NCBI GenBank assembly: GCA_937967645.1
Contig: CALBTT010000081.1
Coordinates: forward strand, 1-64,000
Direction: 5' to 3'
DNA from: an uncultured Zoogloea sp.
GTDB taxonomy: Bacteria > Pseudomonadota > Gammaproteobacteria > Burkholderiales > Rhodocyclaceae
DNA: 64,000 nucleotides
The position numbers and the translations under genes are program-made. Positions 55,649-64,000 of the stretch are shown here, piece by piece. The notes beneath the pieces are model-generated. The model worked only from the letters and a program-made list of their open reading frames with translations, had not been told where the DNA came from and searched no databases. How positions within the stretch are numbered: position 1 is the first letter of the stretch; the number at the start of each line of letters is the position of its first letter.

Positions 55649-56782
55649 ATGAAGGTCGCCAATCCCGGGATCACTTCCTTCCAGCCGCCCGTCCGCACCC
55701 TGATGGGCCCCGGCCCGTCCGATGTGCCGCCGCGGGTGCTGGCCGCTCTCGCCCGCCCCACCGTCGGCCATTTGGATCCGGCTTTCGTGGGCATGATGGA
55801 CGAGCTCAAGGGGCTGCTGCGCTACGCGTTCCAGACCGAGAACGAGCTCACTTTCCCGGTCTCTGCGCCCGGATCGGTGGGCATGGAGACCTGTTTCGTG
55901 AACCTGGTGATGCCGGGTGACAAGGTCATCGTGTGCATCAACGGGGTGTTCGGCCAGCGCATGGCCGAGAACGTCCGTCGGGTCGGCGGCGTGCCGGTGA
56001 TCGTCGAGGATCCATGGGGCGAGCCGGTGGATCCGGCCAAGGTGGAAGAAGCCTTTGCCGCCAACCCGGACACCGCGATCTTCGCCTTTGTGCACGCGGA
56101 AACCTCCACCGGCGCGCTCTCCGATGCGGCAACCCTGGCAGCCATCGCCCGCCGGCATGGTGCGCTGACCATCATGGACTGCGTCACCTCGCTGGGCGGC
56201 GTGCCGGTGCTGCTGGACGAATGGGGCATCGATGCCGCCTATTCGGGCAGCCAGAAATGCCTGTCCTGCACCCCGGGCCTGTCGCCGGTGAGCTTCTCGC
56301 CCGCTGCGGTGGAGCGCATCCGCAACCGCAAGACCCCCTGCCCCAGCTGGTTCCAGGACCTGAGCCTGGTGCTCGGCTACTGGAGCGGGGCCAAGCGCAC
56401 CTACCACCACACGGCACCGGTCAATCCGCTTTACGGGCTGCACGAGTCCCTGGTGATGCTCGCCGAGGAAGGTCTCGAGAACGCCTGGCAGCGCCACCGC
56501 GACAACCACCTGCGCCTGCGTGCCGGTCTGGAGGCCATGGGCCTGCGTTTCGTGGTGCGCGAGGAAGCCCGCCTGCCGCAGCTCAACACCGTGTGGGTGC
56601 CGGAAGGTGTCGATGAAGCCGCAGCGCGTACCCGCCTGCTGCAGGAGTTCGGCCTGGAGATCGGTGCCGGCCTGGGGGCGTTGGCTGGCAGGGTGTGGCG
56701 CATCGGCCTGATGGGCCACTCCAGCCGGGCGGCCAACATCGCCCTGTGCCTGAGCGCCCTGGAAACGGTGATCAAGGGCTGA
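55649..56782 (+). CDS. Class V aminotransferase (serine/alanine--glyoxylate aminotransferase type)
   Basis: 377-residue PLP enzyme. [29 protein letters not shown] and [19 protein letters not shown] begin it; the PLP Lys is in [22 protein letters not shown], preceded by [22 protein letters not shown] with the Asp. It fits alanine/serine--glyoxylate aminotransferases of photorespiration-like or serine-cycle pathways. The hydroxyacid dehydrogenase at 23.8 kb could take its product, but is far away. Confidence 0.9.
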   Translation: MKVANPGITSFQPPVRTLMGPGPSDVPPRVLAALARPTVGHLDPAFVGMMDELKGLLRYAFQTENELTFPVSAPGSVGMETCFVNLVMPGDKVIVCINGVFGQRMAENVRRVGGVPVIVEDPWGEPVDPAKVEEAFAANPDTAIFAFVHAETSTGALSDAATLAAIARRHGALTIMDCVTSLGGVPVLLDEWGIDAAYSGSQKCLSCTPGLSPVSFSPAAVERIRNRKTPCPSWFQDLSLVLGYWSGAKRTYHHTAPVNPLYGLHESLVMLAEEGLENAWQRHRDNHLRLRAGLEAMGLRFVVREEARLPQLNTVWVPEGVDEAAARTRLLQEFGLEIGAGLGALAGRVWRIGLMGHSSRAANIALCLSALETVIKG

Positions 56783-56815
56783 TTGCCGCTGCTGGCCTGG
56801 GGAGGCTCCCCGGGC

Positions 56816-59134
56816 TCAGCGCACGCTCAGGCTGATCCGGTCGTAGCGGCCCTGGTCGTCCAGGACCGTGATGTCGTAGCGGCCCGGGGTGTCCATCCGT
56901 CTCTCGAATCCCGCCTTCGCCGGCTTGCGTCCGGCGGGCTGGCCATTGACCAGCCAGATCACTTCGCCGTCCACCGCTCCGCGTACCTCCAGGCGCAACA
57001 GGGGCGGCGTGGCGCCGGCCCCCTTCAGCACATCACCGTTACCCGCCCCGACGATACGCAGCCCGCTGTCGGGCTGGACCCGGTCGGCGCAGGCCTGCAG
57101 CCACGCGGGCGGCACAGCTTGCTGACGCAGCTCCTTGCTCAGCCAGGGCTCAAGGACGGTGGGCCAGCGGGCCATCTCACGGCTTTCCAGGGGGCCTTTG
57201 AAGCACTCTGGCAGGGCGCGCTGGCCGGAATGTGGATCCACCAGGATACGGTAGCGCGCTTCACCACCGCGCAGCCGGTCCGGGAAGGTGGGCGGGCTGG
57301 CCCCGTCCAGGGTCCAGGCCAGGCGGCGTTGCTGGCAGGTGGGGTCGTCTCCGGGCGCTGCGGCGGTGCCGAGGGGCCAGCAGATGCGTTGCTGCGCGAC
57401 CCCGGTCGGCGGCTCACGATGCACGGGCGGGCTGCCGTCCAGGGCATTGAACAGGTCCACCAGCAGGGGCGCGGCGATGTTGGCGCCAAAGAAGCCCGGA
57501 TTCGGGGTGCCATCGGGGCGCCCCACCCACACGCCGATGGTCAGCCGGTCGGAGACCCCGATCGACCAGGCATCCCGGAAGCCGAAGCTGGTGCCGGTTT
57601 TCCAGGCGATGCCGCGCCGCACGCCCGCGCCGCTTTCCACCGCCCGGGCGGTGGGGCCGCCGGATTCGAGCAGGTCGCGGATGATGAAGGCCGCCCCGGC
57701 AGACAGCATGCGCTGCTCCTCCAGGGGGGCGTCAGCGGTGTAGCGGGGTTTGCCGGCCACACCGCCGCGGGCGAAGGCGCTGTAGGCGCCGACCAGCTGT
57801 TCCAGGCTGGTGCCGGCGCCGCCCAGGATGACCGACAGGTTGGGGGCGGCGCCCTTCGGGAAGTCCAGCTTCAGCCCACCGCGCCGCAGCAGGGACACGA
57901 AGCGCACCGGATCGAGGCGATCCAGCACCTCGACGGCCGGGACGTTGAGCGACTTGGTGAGGGCTTCCGAGACGCTGACCGGCCCGTGGAAGGACTGCTG
58001 GAAGTTGCCGGGCTGGTAGCCACCGAAGGACTGGGGCACATCGGCCAGCAGGGATTCGGAGTGGATCAGGCCTTCGTCGAGGGCCAGGCCGTAGAGGAAG
58101 GGCTTGAGCGTGGAGCCGGGGGAGCGGGAGGCCCGCACCATGTCCACGTGGCTGAAGCGCTGCAGGTCGCCGAAATCGGCCGAGCCGGCATAGGCGCGTA
58201 CCTCCAGGCGGGCGTTGTCCACCACCAGGGCGGCCATCGAGACCCGTGCCGGCAGCACGGCAAGGCGGTCCGCCAGGAGGAGTTCGACGGTCTGCTGGGC
58301 CTGGGCATCGATGAAGGTGTCGATGCGGGTCCGTCCTGCTGCAGCGGCTCGCAGCCGCTCGGCCAGCAGCGGTGCCAGCAGGGGTTCGCGCAGGGTCTGG
58401 GCGTAGGCGGGCTCCTGCAGGGCATCGGCGATATCACTGTCCGGCCAGCGTCCGCGCAGGCGCTGCAGGACCTTGTCGCGGGCCCGGCGGGCTGCCTCGG
58501 CGTGACGGTCCGGGCGCAGCAGCGACGGCGCCTGCGGCAGCACCACCAGCAGGGCCGCCTCTGCATGGCTCAGGCGGCGCGCCGGTTTGCCCAGGTAGGC
58601 CCGGCTGGCGGCCTCGACCCCTTCCAGTACGCCACCCATGGGGGCGTAGTTGAGGTAGAGGGTCAGGATCTCGTCCTTGGACAGGCGCGCCTCCAGCTGC
58701 AGGGCGCGCAGGATCTGGCGCAGTTTGCCCGGCAGGCTGCGCGGTACGGGCTCGAGGATGCGCGCCACCTGCATGGTCAGGGTCGATCCGCCGGAGACGA
58801 TGCGGCCATGGCGGATCCACTGTCCGGCGGCGCGCAGCAGGGCGGCCGGATTGACTCCGGGATGCCAGCGGAAGTAGCGATCCTCATAGGCCAGCAAGGC
58901 CTCCCGATACAGGGGGGAGACCTCGTCCAGGGTGATCGGGTGGCGCCACACGTGGTCCCGGTCGGGAAAGGCCCGCAAGGGCGTTCCGTCCCGGGCGACC
59001 ACCAGCAGGGCCCGCGGGGAGTCACGCCCCGGCAGGGGCGGGGGCAGGCACTGATCCACCACCAGGACCCCGAGCAGCAGGGCTGCCAGGGTATGGCGCA
59101 GGGGGTGGAAGGTGGGGAGCCAGCGGGCGGGCAT
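56816..59134 (-). CDS. pbpC: Penicillin-binding protein 1C PbpC
   Basis: 772 residues. One N-terminal anchor, then a GT51 glycosyltransferase (LLAYEDRYFRWHPGVNPAALLRA, IVSGGSTLTMQVARIL), a transpeptidase with Ser in ASRSPGSTLKPFLYG, SLNVPAVEVLDRL and KTGTSFGFRDAW, and a C-terminal BiPBP_C domain (WLVNGQPAGRKPAK). It joins peptidoglycan synthesis to the periplasmic A2M encoded two genes upstream; this pairing is well known. ATG 59134 is the start. Confidence 0.95.
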   Translation of the reverse strand: MPARWLPTFHPLRHTLAALLLGVLVVDQCLPPPLPGRDSPRALLVVARDGTPLRAFPDRDHVWRHPITLDEVSPLYREALLAYEDRYFRWHPGVNPAALLRAAGQWIRHGRIVSGGSTLTMQVARILEPVPRSLPGKLRQILRALQLEARLSKDEILTLYLNYAPMGGVLEGVEAASRAYLGKPARRLSHAEAALLVVLPQAPSLLRPDRHAEAARRARDKVLQRLRGRWPDSDIADALQEPAYAQTLREPLLAPLLAERLRAAAAGRTRIDTFIDAQAQQTVELLLADRLAVLPARVSMAALVVDNARLEVRAYAGSADFGDLQRFSHVDMVRASRSPGSTLKPFLYGLALDEGLIHSESLLADVPQSFGGYQPGNFQQSFHGPVSVSEALTKSLNVPAVEVLDRLDPVRFVSLLRRGGLKLDFPKGAAPNLSVILGGAGTSLEQLVGAYSAFARGGVAGKPRYTADAPLEEQRMLSAGAAFIIRDLLESGGPTARAVESGAGVRRGIAWKTGTSFGFRDAWSIGVSDRLTIGVWVGRPDGTPNPGFFGANIAAPLLVDLFNALDGSPPVHREPPTGVAQQRICWPLGTAAAPGDDPTCQQRRLAWTLDGASPPTFPDRLRGGEARYRILVDPHSGQRALPECFKGPLESREMARWPTVLEPWLSKELRQQAVPPAWLQACADRVQPDSGLRIVGAGNGDVLKGAGATPPLLRLEVRGAVDGEVIWLVNGQPAGRKPAKAGFERRMDTPGRYDITVLDDQGRYDRISLSVR

Positions 59135-59142
59135 GGGGGACT

Positions 59143-60018
59143 TCAGCTCGCCAGTGCCGGGTAGGTGAAGCCGAGGAAGTGCACGGCATTGACGGAAAAA
59201 TGGGCCAGGATCGCGGCTTCGATGCGCCGGCTGCGGGCATGGATCAGGGCATAGCCCAGCCCGGCCAGTCCGGCGAGTGCAGCATGGGGAAGGCCTCCGC
59301 CCAGGTGGGCGGCGGCGAACAGCAGGCTGCTCAGCGCCACCGGCAAGGCCGGGCCGAGCCCGGCGAAGCGGCGATGCAAGCCCTCCTGGATGAGGCCGCG
59401 GAAGAAGGCTTCCTCGGCGACGCAGGTGAACAGCAGGTTGCTGACCAGGAACAGGGGGGCGCTGGCCGGCCATTTGGGATCCGCCACCACCCGGCCACCC
59501 AGCCATGCGGCAGTGAGGGTGAGCGCCACGGTGACGGCGGCCAGGGGCAGTGCGCTGCGCAGGCTGCGGCCCAGTTCATCCAGCCGTGTGCACCGGGGGG
59601 CGAAGCAGACCAGCAGGAGCAGGCCCGCTGCGGCCTTGTCGAAGCCGGCGCGCAGGGTGAAGGGCGTGGCGCCCGGGCTGAAGACCAGCTTGTCCAGCAG
59701 CAGCAGGGGCTGGAAGCCGGGGACACGATGCAGGGCCAGGGCCAGGGCCAGGATTCCGGCGAGCCAGGGGGTGCTGGCCGGCCGCCGGCCGTGCCGGTGC
59801 GCTGTACAGACCAGACCCAGCACGGCGAGGCTTGCGAGGGCACGGGCATCGAGGGTGTCGCCGGCGACGCCAAGGCCGCAGGCCGTCAGAAAAGGCAGGC
59901 ACCACCCCCAGCTCGCCCGGCCCCGGATCGGCAGCAGGGCGGCGAGGATGGCCAGCCCCAGGCAGCCGAAGGCCGCCATCGGCAGGTCGGGGATGGCGGA
60001 AGCCGGCAGCAACAGCAT
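59143..60018 (-). CDS. CPBP family intramembrane glutamic endopeptidase
   Basis: 291 residues, about eight membrane segments. The catalytic motifs are EExxxR (TCVAEEAFFRGLIQEGLH), FAAAHLGGGL and the HFSVNAVHF pair. The CPBP/ABI family cleaves or processes membrane proteins or lipids; the substrate is unknown. It lies between A2M and pbpC with gaps of 14 and 8 bp, so it belongs to the same operon. Confidence 0.85.
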   Translation of the reverse strand: MLLLPASAIPDLPMAAFGCLGLAILAALLPIRGRASWGWCLPFLTACGLGVAGDTLDARALASLAVLGLVCTAHRHGRRPASTPWLAGILALALALHRVPGFQPLLLLDKLVFSPGATPFTLRAGFDKAAAGLLLLVCFAPRCTRLDELGRSLRSALPLAAVTVALTLTAAWLGGRVVADPKWPASAPLFLVSNLLFTCVAEEAFFRGLIQEGLHRRFAGLGPALPVALSSLLFAAAHLGGGLPHAALAGLAGLGYALIHARSRRIEAAILAHFSVNAVHFLGFTYPALAS

Positions 60019-60032
60019 GTCGGGCAGACTGA

Positions 60033-63000
60033 TCAGGGCGCGGACTTGTCCTTCTCCTTGCCATCCACCACGGTCAGGCTGCGGCCACCGTCGGCCAGGC
60101 CGTAGGTGTCGGGCCGGTACATGTCTTCGGCGAACACCGGCGGAACCACGAACCGGCCGGGGGTGACCACCCGCGCCCGGTAGAACAGCTGGATCGGGCC
60201 GTCCAGGCGCAGGGCGGCGGCGAAGCGGTCATCGCGGAATTCCACGTGCTGGATGCGTCGGTCGGCCATGGCGGCGGCCGGGTCGACCCCGTCGATGGTC
60301 ACCGCGCCCATCCCCTCGCCCTGGACCAGGTTGAGGTTCTCGATCTCCAGCCCGGCTGGTATGCGGTCTACCACTAGGGCGTTGGCAATGTGCACCTTCG
60401 GCTTGACCAGGACCCGCAGCAGCACGCTTTCACCGACCCGCAGGGGACGCTCGCCGAGGGGCTTGCCCTGGCTGTCGAAGAGCCGGCGCTCGAGGCTGAT
60501 GGCGTCGCTGCGTTCGGCCGGCATCCTGGCGGGGTGGCCGCTCACGCCCAGTTCGACGAAGAGCTTGTCGCTGTGGGTGTTGCGCAGCTTCACGCCGCTG
60601 GCGAGCCTATCCGCCGTGAGGCTGCTCACCTGGCTGCCCGGGCCGTTCAGCATCTGGGGCTTGTCGGGGCCGGCGGACAGTTCGGCACGCCAGGCCCCCC
60701 CTTTTTCCGGATTGCCCAGTTCGCGGCCGACCAGGAACAGGGCGAACTTCTCCTGGGTGCTGGTCCACCGGTTGCGTTCCAGCTCGGCGGCGGCTAGGCT
60801 CACCAAGGCAGCGCTGCCCTCCGCCTGGATGCGGTGACGCTGGATCAAGGCGTAGGACAGGGCCGCATCACGCAGCGGGCTGCCGTAGTCGCCCCACCAG
60901 TAGCCGCTGTCGCGGGGTTTGGCGATGCCCTCGGCGATGGCCACCCTGGCCCGGGCTTCATCCCCCATCAGCTTGAGGGCGATGCCGAGCTGCACCAGGG
61001 CCAGGCCGGAGTGGGCCTGGGCGCGCAGCTCATGTAACTGGCGCAAGGTAGCCAGCGGGGCCTTCGATTCGCGGGCCAGCACGTAGGCGCCATAGGCCAG
61101 CACACCGAAGCGGCCGCTGCCGGCGTAGCGGCGGTCGGCCCAGATGCTGTTCTCGTTGTAGGCGGGCTTGGTCGTGGGGAGGCCGGCCACGCCTTCCTGC
61201 AGGGCGCGCAACAGGAAGTCGGTGGCCTTCTGTTGCACGGCAGGCGGTACGTTGAAGCCCTGCTCGCGGGCATCCAGCAGGAAGTGGGTGACGTAGGCCG
61301 ACAGCCAGTACTCGTACTCCGACACATTGCCCCACAGGCTGAAGCCGCCGTTGGGGGCCTGCATGGCGCCGAGGCGGGCGATGGACTTTTCGAGCATGGC
61401 CGCCCGTTGTTCGCGGCTGAAGGGCTTCAGCCCGAAGCGCCGGGCGCCGTCCTCGTCGATGAAGACGTGGGGATAGGCGGTGCTGGTGGTCTGCTCGGCA
61501 CATCCGTAGGGATAGACCAGCAGGCCCTGGATGGCGGCGCGGACGTCGAGGGGCGGCTGGTTGGAGACGCTCAGGTGGGCGTCCACGGAATGGCGCAGGA
61601 AGCCGCCCAACTCCGCATCCTTGATCACCAGGGTCTCATCGGGCGCCAGGGTGAAGCGGCGGCTGTAGTTCTGCTGCGGGGTGGGGGCCTGGACCTGCAG
61701 GGCAAATTCCCGTTTCAGGGCAAGGCTGCCGCTGACCTGCACCTTCACGCTGGCGAGGCCGAAGGCGCTGCCGGCCTCCACCGGGAAACGCAGGGTCTGC
61801 CGGCGTTGATCGGCGAGGGTGAGGCTCTGGCTGGCGTTCTGGATGCGCAGGCCGTCGGGCGAGCTGAGTTCCACCTTCAGCTTCTGCTCGGCACCGGACA
61901 GGTTGTGCAGATCCAGGGCAACCGTGGCGCTGTCACCGACGGTGAGGAAGCGGGGTGTGGACAACTCGGCGACCAGAGGGGCCGCCACCACCACTTCGGC
62001 CTCGGCGCTGCCGAAGCTGTCGGGGCTGGCCACCACGGCCATCAGACGCAGGCTGCCGTTGAAGTCGGGCACCGGCAGGCTGATCTCCGCCTCGCCCTGC
62101 GCATCCAGGCTGACCGGCCCGGAGAAGAGGTCCACCAGGCGGACCTTTTTCGGGAGGCTCTGGGTGGGCTTGGGTGCCGCGTCACCGCCCCACTTGAGGG
62201 TGCCCTTGCGCCCGGCCATCTTCTCGATCAGCCGGCCATAGACGTCGTACAGGTCGGCGCCGTAGCGCAGCTTGCCGAAGAAATGCCCGTGGGGGTCGGG
62301 GCTGGGGAAGCGGGTGATGTTGAGGATGCCCACGTCCACCGCCGACAGGGTCAGCACGGTCTTCTGGCCCTTGGCGGCGGGCACTCTGACCTTCACCTTG
62401 AGGGGCGTCTCGGGGAGCATCATCTTCGGGGCCTCCAGGCTGACTGCCAGCTTGCGGTCGTTCCGTTCGAGGGGCAGGTGGATCAGGCCGACGGCCCGCG
62501 CGGGGGTGACCCGGTCACCCTCGTTGCCCGGTCGCAGGACCAGCACGGTGACGTGCAGGTCGTGGCGGCGCCAGGCCGGATCGAGGGGGATGTCCACCGT
62601 CGTGCCCTCGGCGGGCATGGCGAGTCGTTTCACCCACAGGGTCTTGTCACCTTCGACGCTGACCAGGGCCTGGCCGCCATGGGGCGGGGTGATGCTCAGG
62701 CGGGCGGTGTCGCCATCCTTGTAGGCTGGCTTGTCGAGCTTGAGGGCCACCCGGTCGGGGCGCAGGCCCTGCTCTTCGTCGCCCTTGGCGCTCCAGCCGG
62801 CATAGAAGCGGTACTTGAGGGTCTTGCCGGTCTCCGGGTCGCTGATCTCCAGGCGGTAGCGGCCGTACTTGACCGGCACTTCGAGCTGGCCCCGCTGGGT
62901 GGCGGTGAGGGCGACGCTGCGGGTGGCGACCAGCTCGTCGGTTTCGGTGAAGCCGGAGTGCCAGCCGCGCTGGTCGTCGAAACGCCAGTAGTAGTTCCGG

Positions 63001-64000
63001 TCTTCGCGGAACAGGCGCACCGGCAGGCTGGCGCCGCGCAGCTTGCCATCCCGGTCGGCACGCACCACCTCGAAGCGCGCCGGGGTGTTCTCGCGGGCGT
63101 AGTCGCCCTGGAACAGGGGGCGCACCCCGACCAGCACGGGGGCCGGCCAGAACACCCGTTCGACGGAGCGGACCACCGGGCGGCCGCCGCTTTCCAGCAG
63201 GCTCAGGGTGGCGCGCACCGTGAAGGCAGACTGACGGCTGGCGGCGGGATCCAGGTCGATGTCGAAGGCCGCCTTGCCGGCTTCGTCGAGGGTGGCTTCC
63301 GTCAGTTCGGCCCGGCTGCGGGCGCTGTCCTCATTCACGTCACCGAACTCGAAGCCAGGCAGGGCCTGGGCCAGGGGGTTCTTGTTGCGTTCGTACTGGA
63401 CCACGCCGAGGAGCCGGTTGCCGGCCGCCGGGGCGCCGTAGAGGTAGCTACCCTGTACGTCGAGCTGGAAGGGGTGGTCCTTGTCGACGCTGGGGTGGCT
63501 GGGGGTGAGGGCCAGCTTCATGCGCTCGGGCAGGAACTCCTCCACCTGGAAGCGGTAGGTGCTGGTGGGCAGCCTGTCGGCCGGGTCGGCGCGCAACTCG
63601 AGCACCCAGGCGCCGGTGGGGGCGTCGGCAGGGAGTTCGATGGGGCGGCGGTAGTAGCCGGCGTGGCCCGCGTCGGCCTGCCAGGTGGCGGTGAACTGGG
63701 CCTTGCCGTCAGGCCGCTTGAGGATCGCCTGCACCGGCTGGGGCGGGACGGGGCGCCCGTCGGCGTCCCGTGCCAGCACCGACAATTCAAAGCGTTCGCC
63801 GGGCCGGTACAGATTGCGGCCGGACCAGGCGAACAGGCGCACGGCCCGCCCGGGCAGACCGGCAATGTCGAATTCGGACAGATCCAGGGCCGGCTCGCGG
63901 GTGGCGATCAGGGACATCTGCTGCCCCTTGCGGGCCATCACGATGCGGGCATTGGCGGGGCGTTCGGCGAAGCTGGCGCGGCCATCCGCGTCCGTTTCTG
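60033..64000 (-). CDS. Bacterial alpha-2-macroglobulin (YfhM-like), 5' end beyond the window
   Basis: The frame is open from the right edge (64000) to 60033 with no start or signal peptide, so the N-terminus lies outside; at least 1322 codons are visible. MG-type beta domains begin with TDADGRASFAERPANARIV, and the thioester motif is YPYGCAEQTTSTAY (CxEQ). The bait region and the terpenoid-cyclase-like helical block (AIQGLLVYPYGCAEQ through GALYVLARES-like helices) follow. It traps proteases in the periplasm and is anchored to the inner membrane in related proteins. It forms an operon with the CPBP protease and pbpC. Confidence 0.93.
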   Translation of the reverse strand, partial: ETDADGRASFAERPANARIVMARKGQQMSLIATREPALDLSEFDIAGLPGRAVRLFAWSGRNLYRPGERFELSVLARDADGRPVPPQPVQAILKRPDGKAQFTATWQADAGHAGYYRRPIELPADAPTGAWVLELRADPADRLPTSTYRFQVEEFLPERMKLALTPSHPSVDKDHPFQLDVQGSYLYGAPAAGNRLLGVVQYERNKNPLAQALPGFEFGDVNEDSARSRAELTEATLDEAGKAAFDIDLDPAASRQSAFTVRATLSLLESGGRPVVRSVERVFWPAPVLVGVRPLFQGDYARENTPARFEVVRADRDGKLRGASLPVRLFREDRNYYWRFDDQRGWHSGFTETDELVATRSVALTATQRGQLEVPVKYGRYRLEISDPETGKTLKYRFYAGWSAKGDEEQGLRPDRVALKLDKPAYKDGDTARLSITPPHGGQALVSVEGDKTLWVKRLAMPAEGTTVDIPLDPAWRRHDLHVTVLVLRPGNEGDRVTPARAVGLIHLPLERNDRKLAVSLEAPKMMLPETPLKVKVRVPAAKGQKTVLTLSAVDVGILNITRFPSPDPHGHFFGKLRYGADLYDVYGRLIEKMAGRKGTLKWGGDAAPKPTQSLPKKVRLVDLFSGPVSLDAQGEAEISLPVPDFNGSLRLMAVVASPDSFGSAEAEVVVAAPLVAELSTPRFLTVGDSATVALDLHNLSGAEQKLKVELSSPDGLRIQNASQSLTLADQRRQTLRFPVEAGSAFGLASVKVQVSGSLALKREFALQVQAPTPQQNYSRRFTLAPDETLVIKDAELGGFLRHSVDAHLSVSNQPPLDVRAAIQGLLVYPYGCAEQTTSTAYPHVFIDEDGARRFGLKPFSREQRAAMLEKSIARLGAMQAPNGGFSLWGNVSEYEYWLSAYVTHFLLDAREQGFNVPPAVQQKATDFLLRALQEGVAGLPTTKPAYNENSIWADRRYAGSGRFGVLAYGAYVLARESKAPLATLRQLHELRAQAHSGLALVQLGIALKLMGDEARARVAIAEGIAKPRDSGYWWGDYGSPLRDAALSYALIQRHRIQAEGSAALVSLAAAELERNRWTSTQEKFALFLVGRELGNPEKGGAWRAELSAGPDKPQMLNGPGSQVSSLTADRLASGVKLRNTHSDKLFVELGVSGHPARMPAERSDAISLERRLFDSQGKPLGERPLRVGESVLLRVLVKPKVHIANALVVDRIPAGLEIENLNLVQGEGMGAVTIDGVDPAAAMADRRIQHVEFRDDRFAAALRLDGPIQLFYRARVVTPGRFVVPPVFAEDMYRPDTYGLADGGRSLTVVDGKEKDKSAP

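Overview
The window is GC-rich and densely coded. Its gene content points to a free-living Gram-negative betaproteobacterium, most likely of the Rhodocyclales/Azospira-Dechloromonas kind. The reasons are a full LPS-core locus, EF-P with Arg32 next to EarP, the atpIBEFHAGDC order, a B12-riboswitch btuBCD-cobO locus and a rhombosortase locus. Taxonomy is inference. I saw no tRNA, rRNA, CRISPR, insertion sequence or prophage.

Layout. 1-9.6 kb is a lipopolysaccharide core/outer-membrane cluster, mostly on the minus strand: rfaE1, a tyrosine-phosphatase-like gene, msbA, a GT52-like gene, an O-antigen ligase, GT25, GT9 and waaC (cut by the edge), with one DUF5672 gene in the opposite direction. 9.75-14.4 kb has an orphan ClpP-like gene and a pqiA1-pqiA2-pqiB-pqiC lipid-transport operon with overlapping genes. 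14.5-19 kb is a minus-strand cobalamin late-step cluster (cobU, cobT, cobS, cobC) that includes a chagasin-like inhibitor gene. 19-23.7 kb is the divergent plus-strand B12 uptake operon btuB-btuC-btuD-cobO behind a cobalamin riboswitch. 23.8-36.6 kb holds metabolism and regulation: a hydroxyacid dehydrogenase, a SNF2/SWIM helicase, a sirtuin, a GATase-HIT-PilZ-like trio, phoBR, and DUF971-ubiE-ubiJ.

36.6-43.6 kb is the whole F1Fo ATP synthase operon, with a recognisable sigma70-type promoter and a perfect 15-bp hairpin terminator. Divergent from it is an ArsR-type regulator whose start region is covered by a near-perfect operator palindrome. 44-49.7 kb is a coupled operon: acyltransferase/acyl-ACP synthetase, rhombotarget lipoprotein with GlyGly-CTERM tail, rhombosortase, an unrecognised 89-residue protein, and an LplT-like MFS/acyltransferase fusion. 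It joins lysophospholipid repair to C-terminal protein sorting.

49.7-53.5 kb has a Tat-signal superoxide dismutase, yaeQ, an Ala/Lys-repeat lipoprotein, efp and earP. 53.5-54.19 kb is a non-coding, locally AT-rich island with one perfect and five one-mismatch DnaA boxes, four GTTAAC sites and a diverged ~60-bp direct repeat. It is the most unusual stretch and looks like a replication-origin or DnaA-titration locus, though no dnaA is in view. The end of the window holds a DMT exporter, a DUF1857 protein, a class V aminotransferase, and the A2M / CPBP protease / pbpC operon, with A2M running off the right edge.
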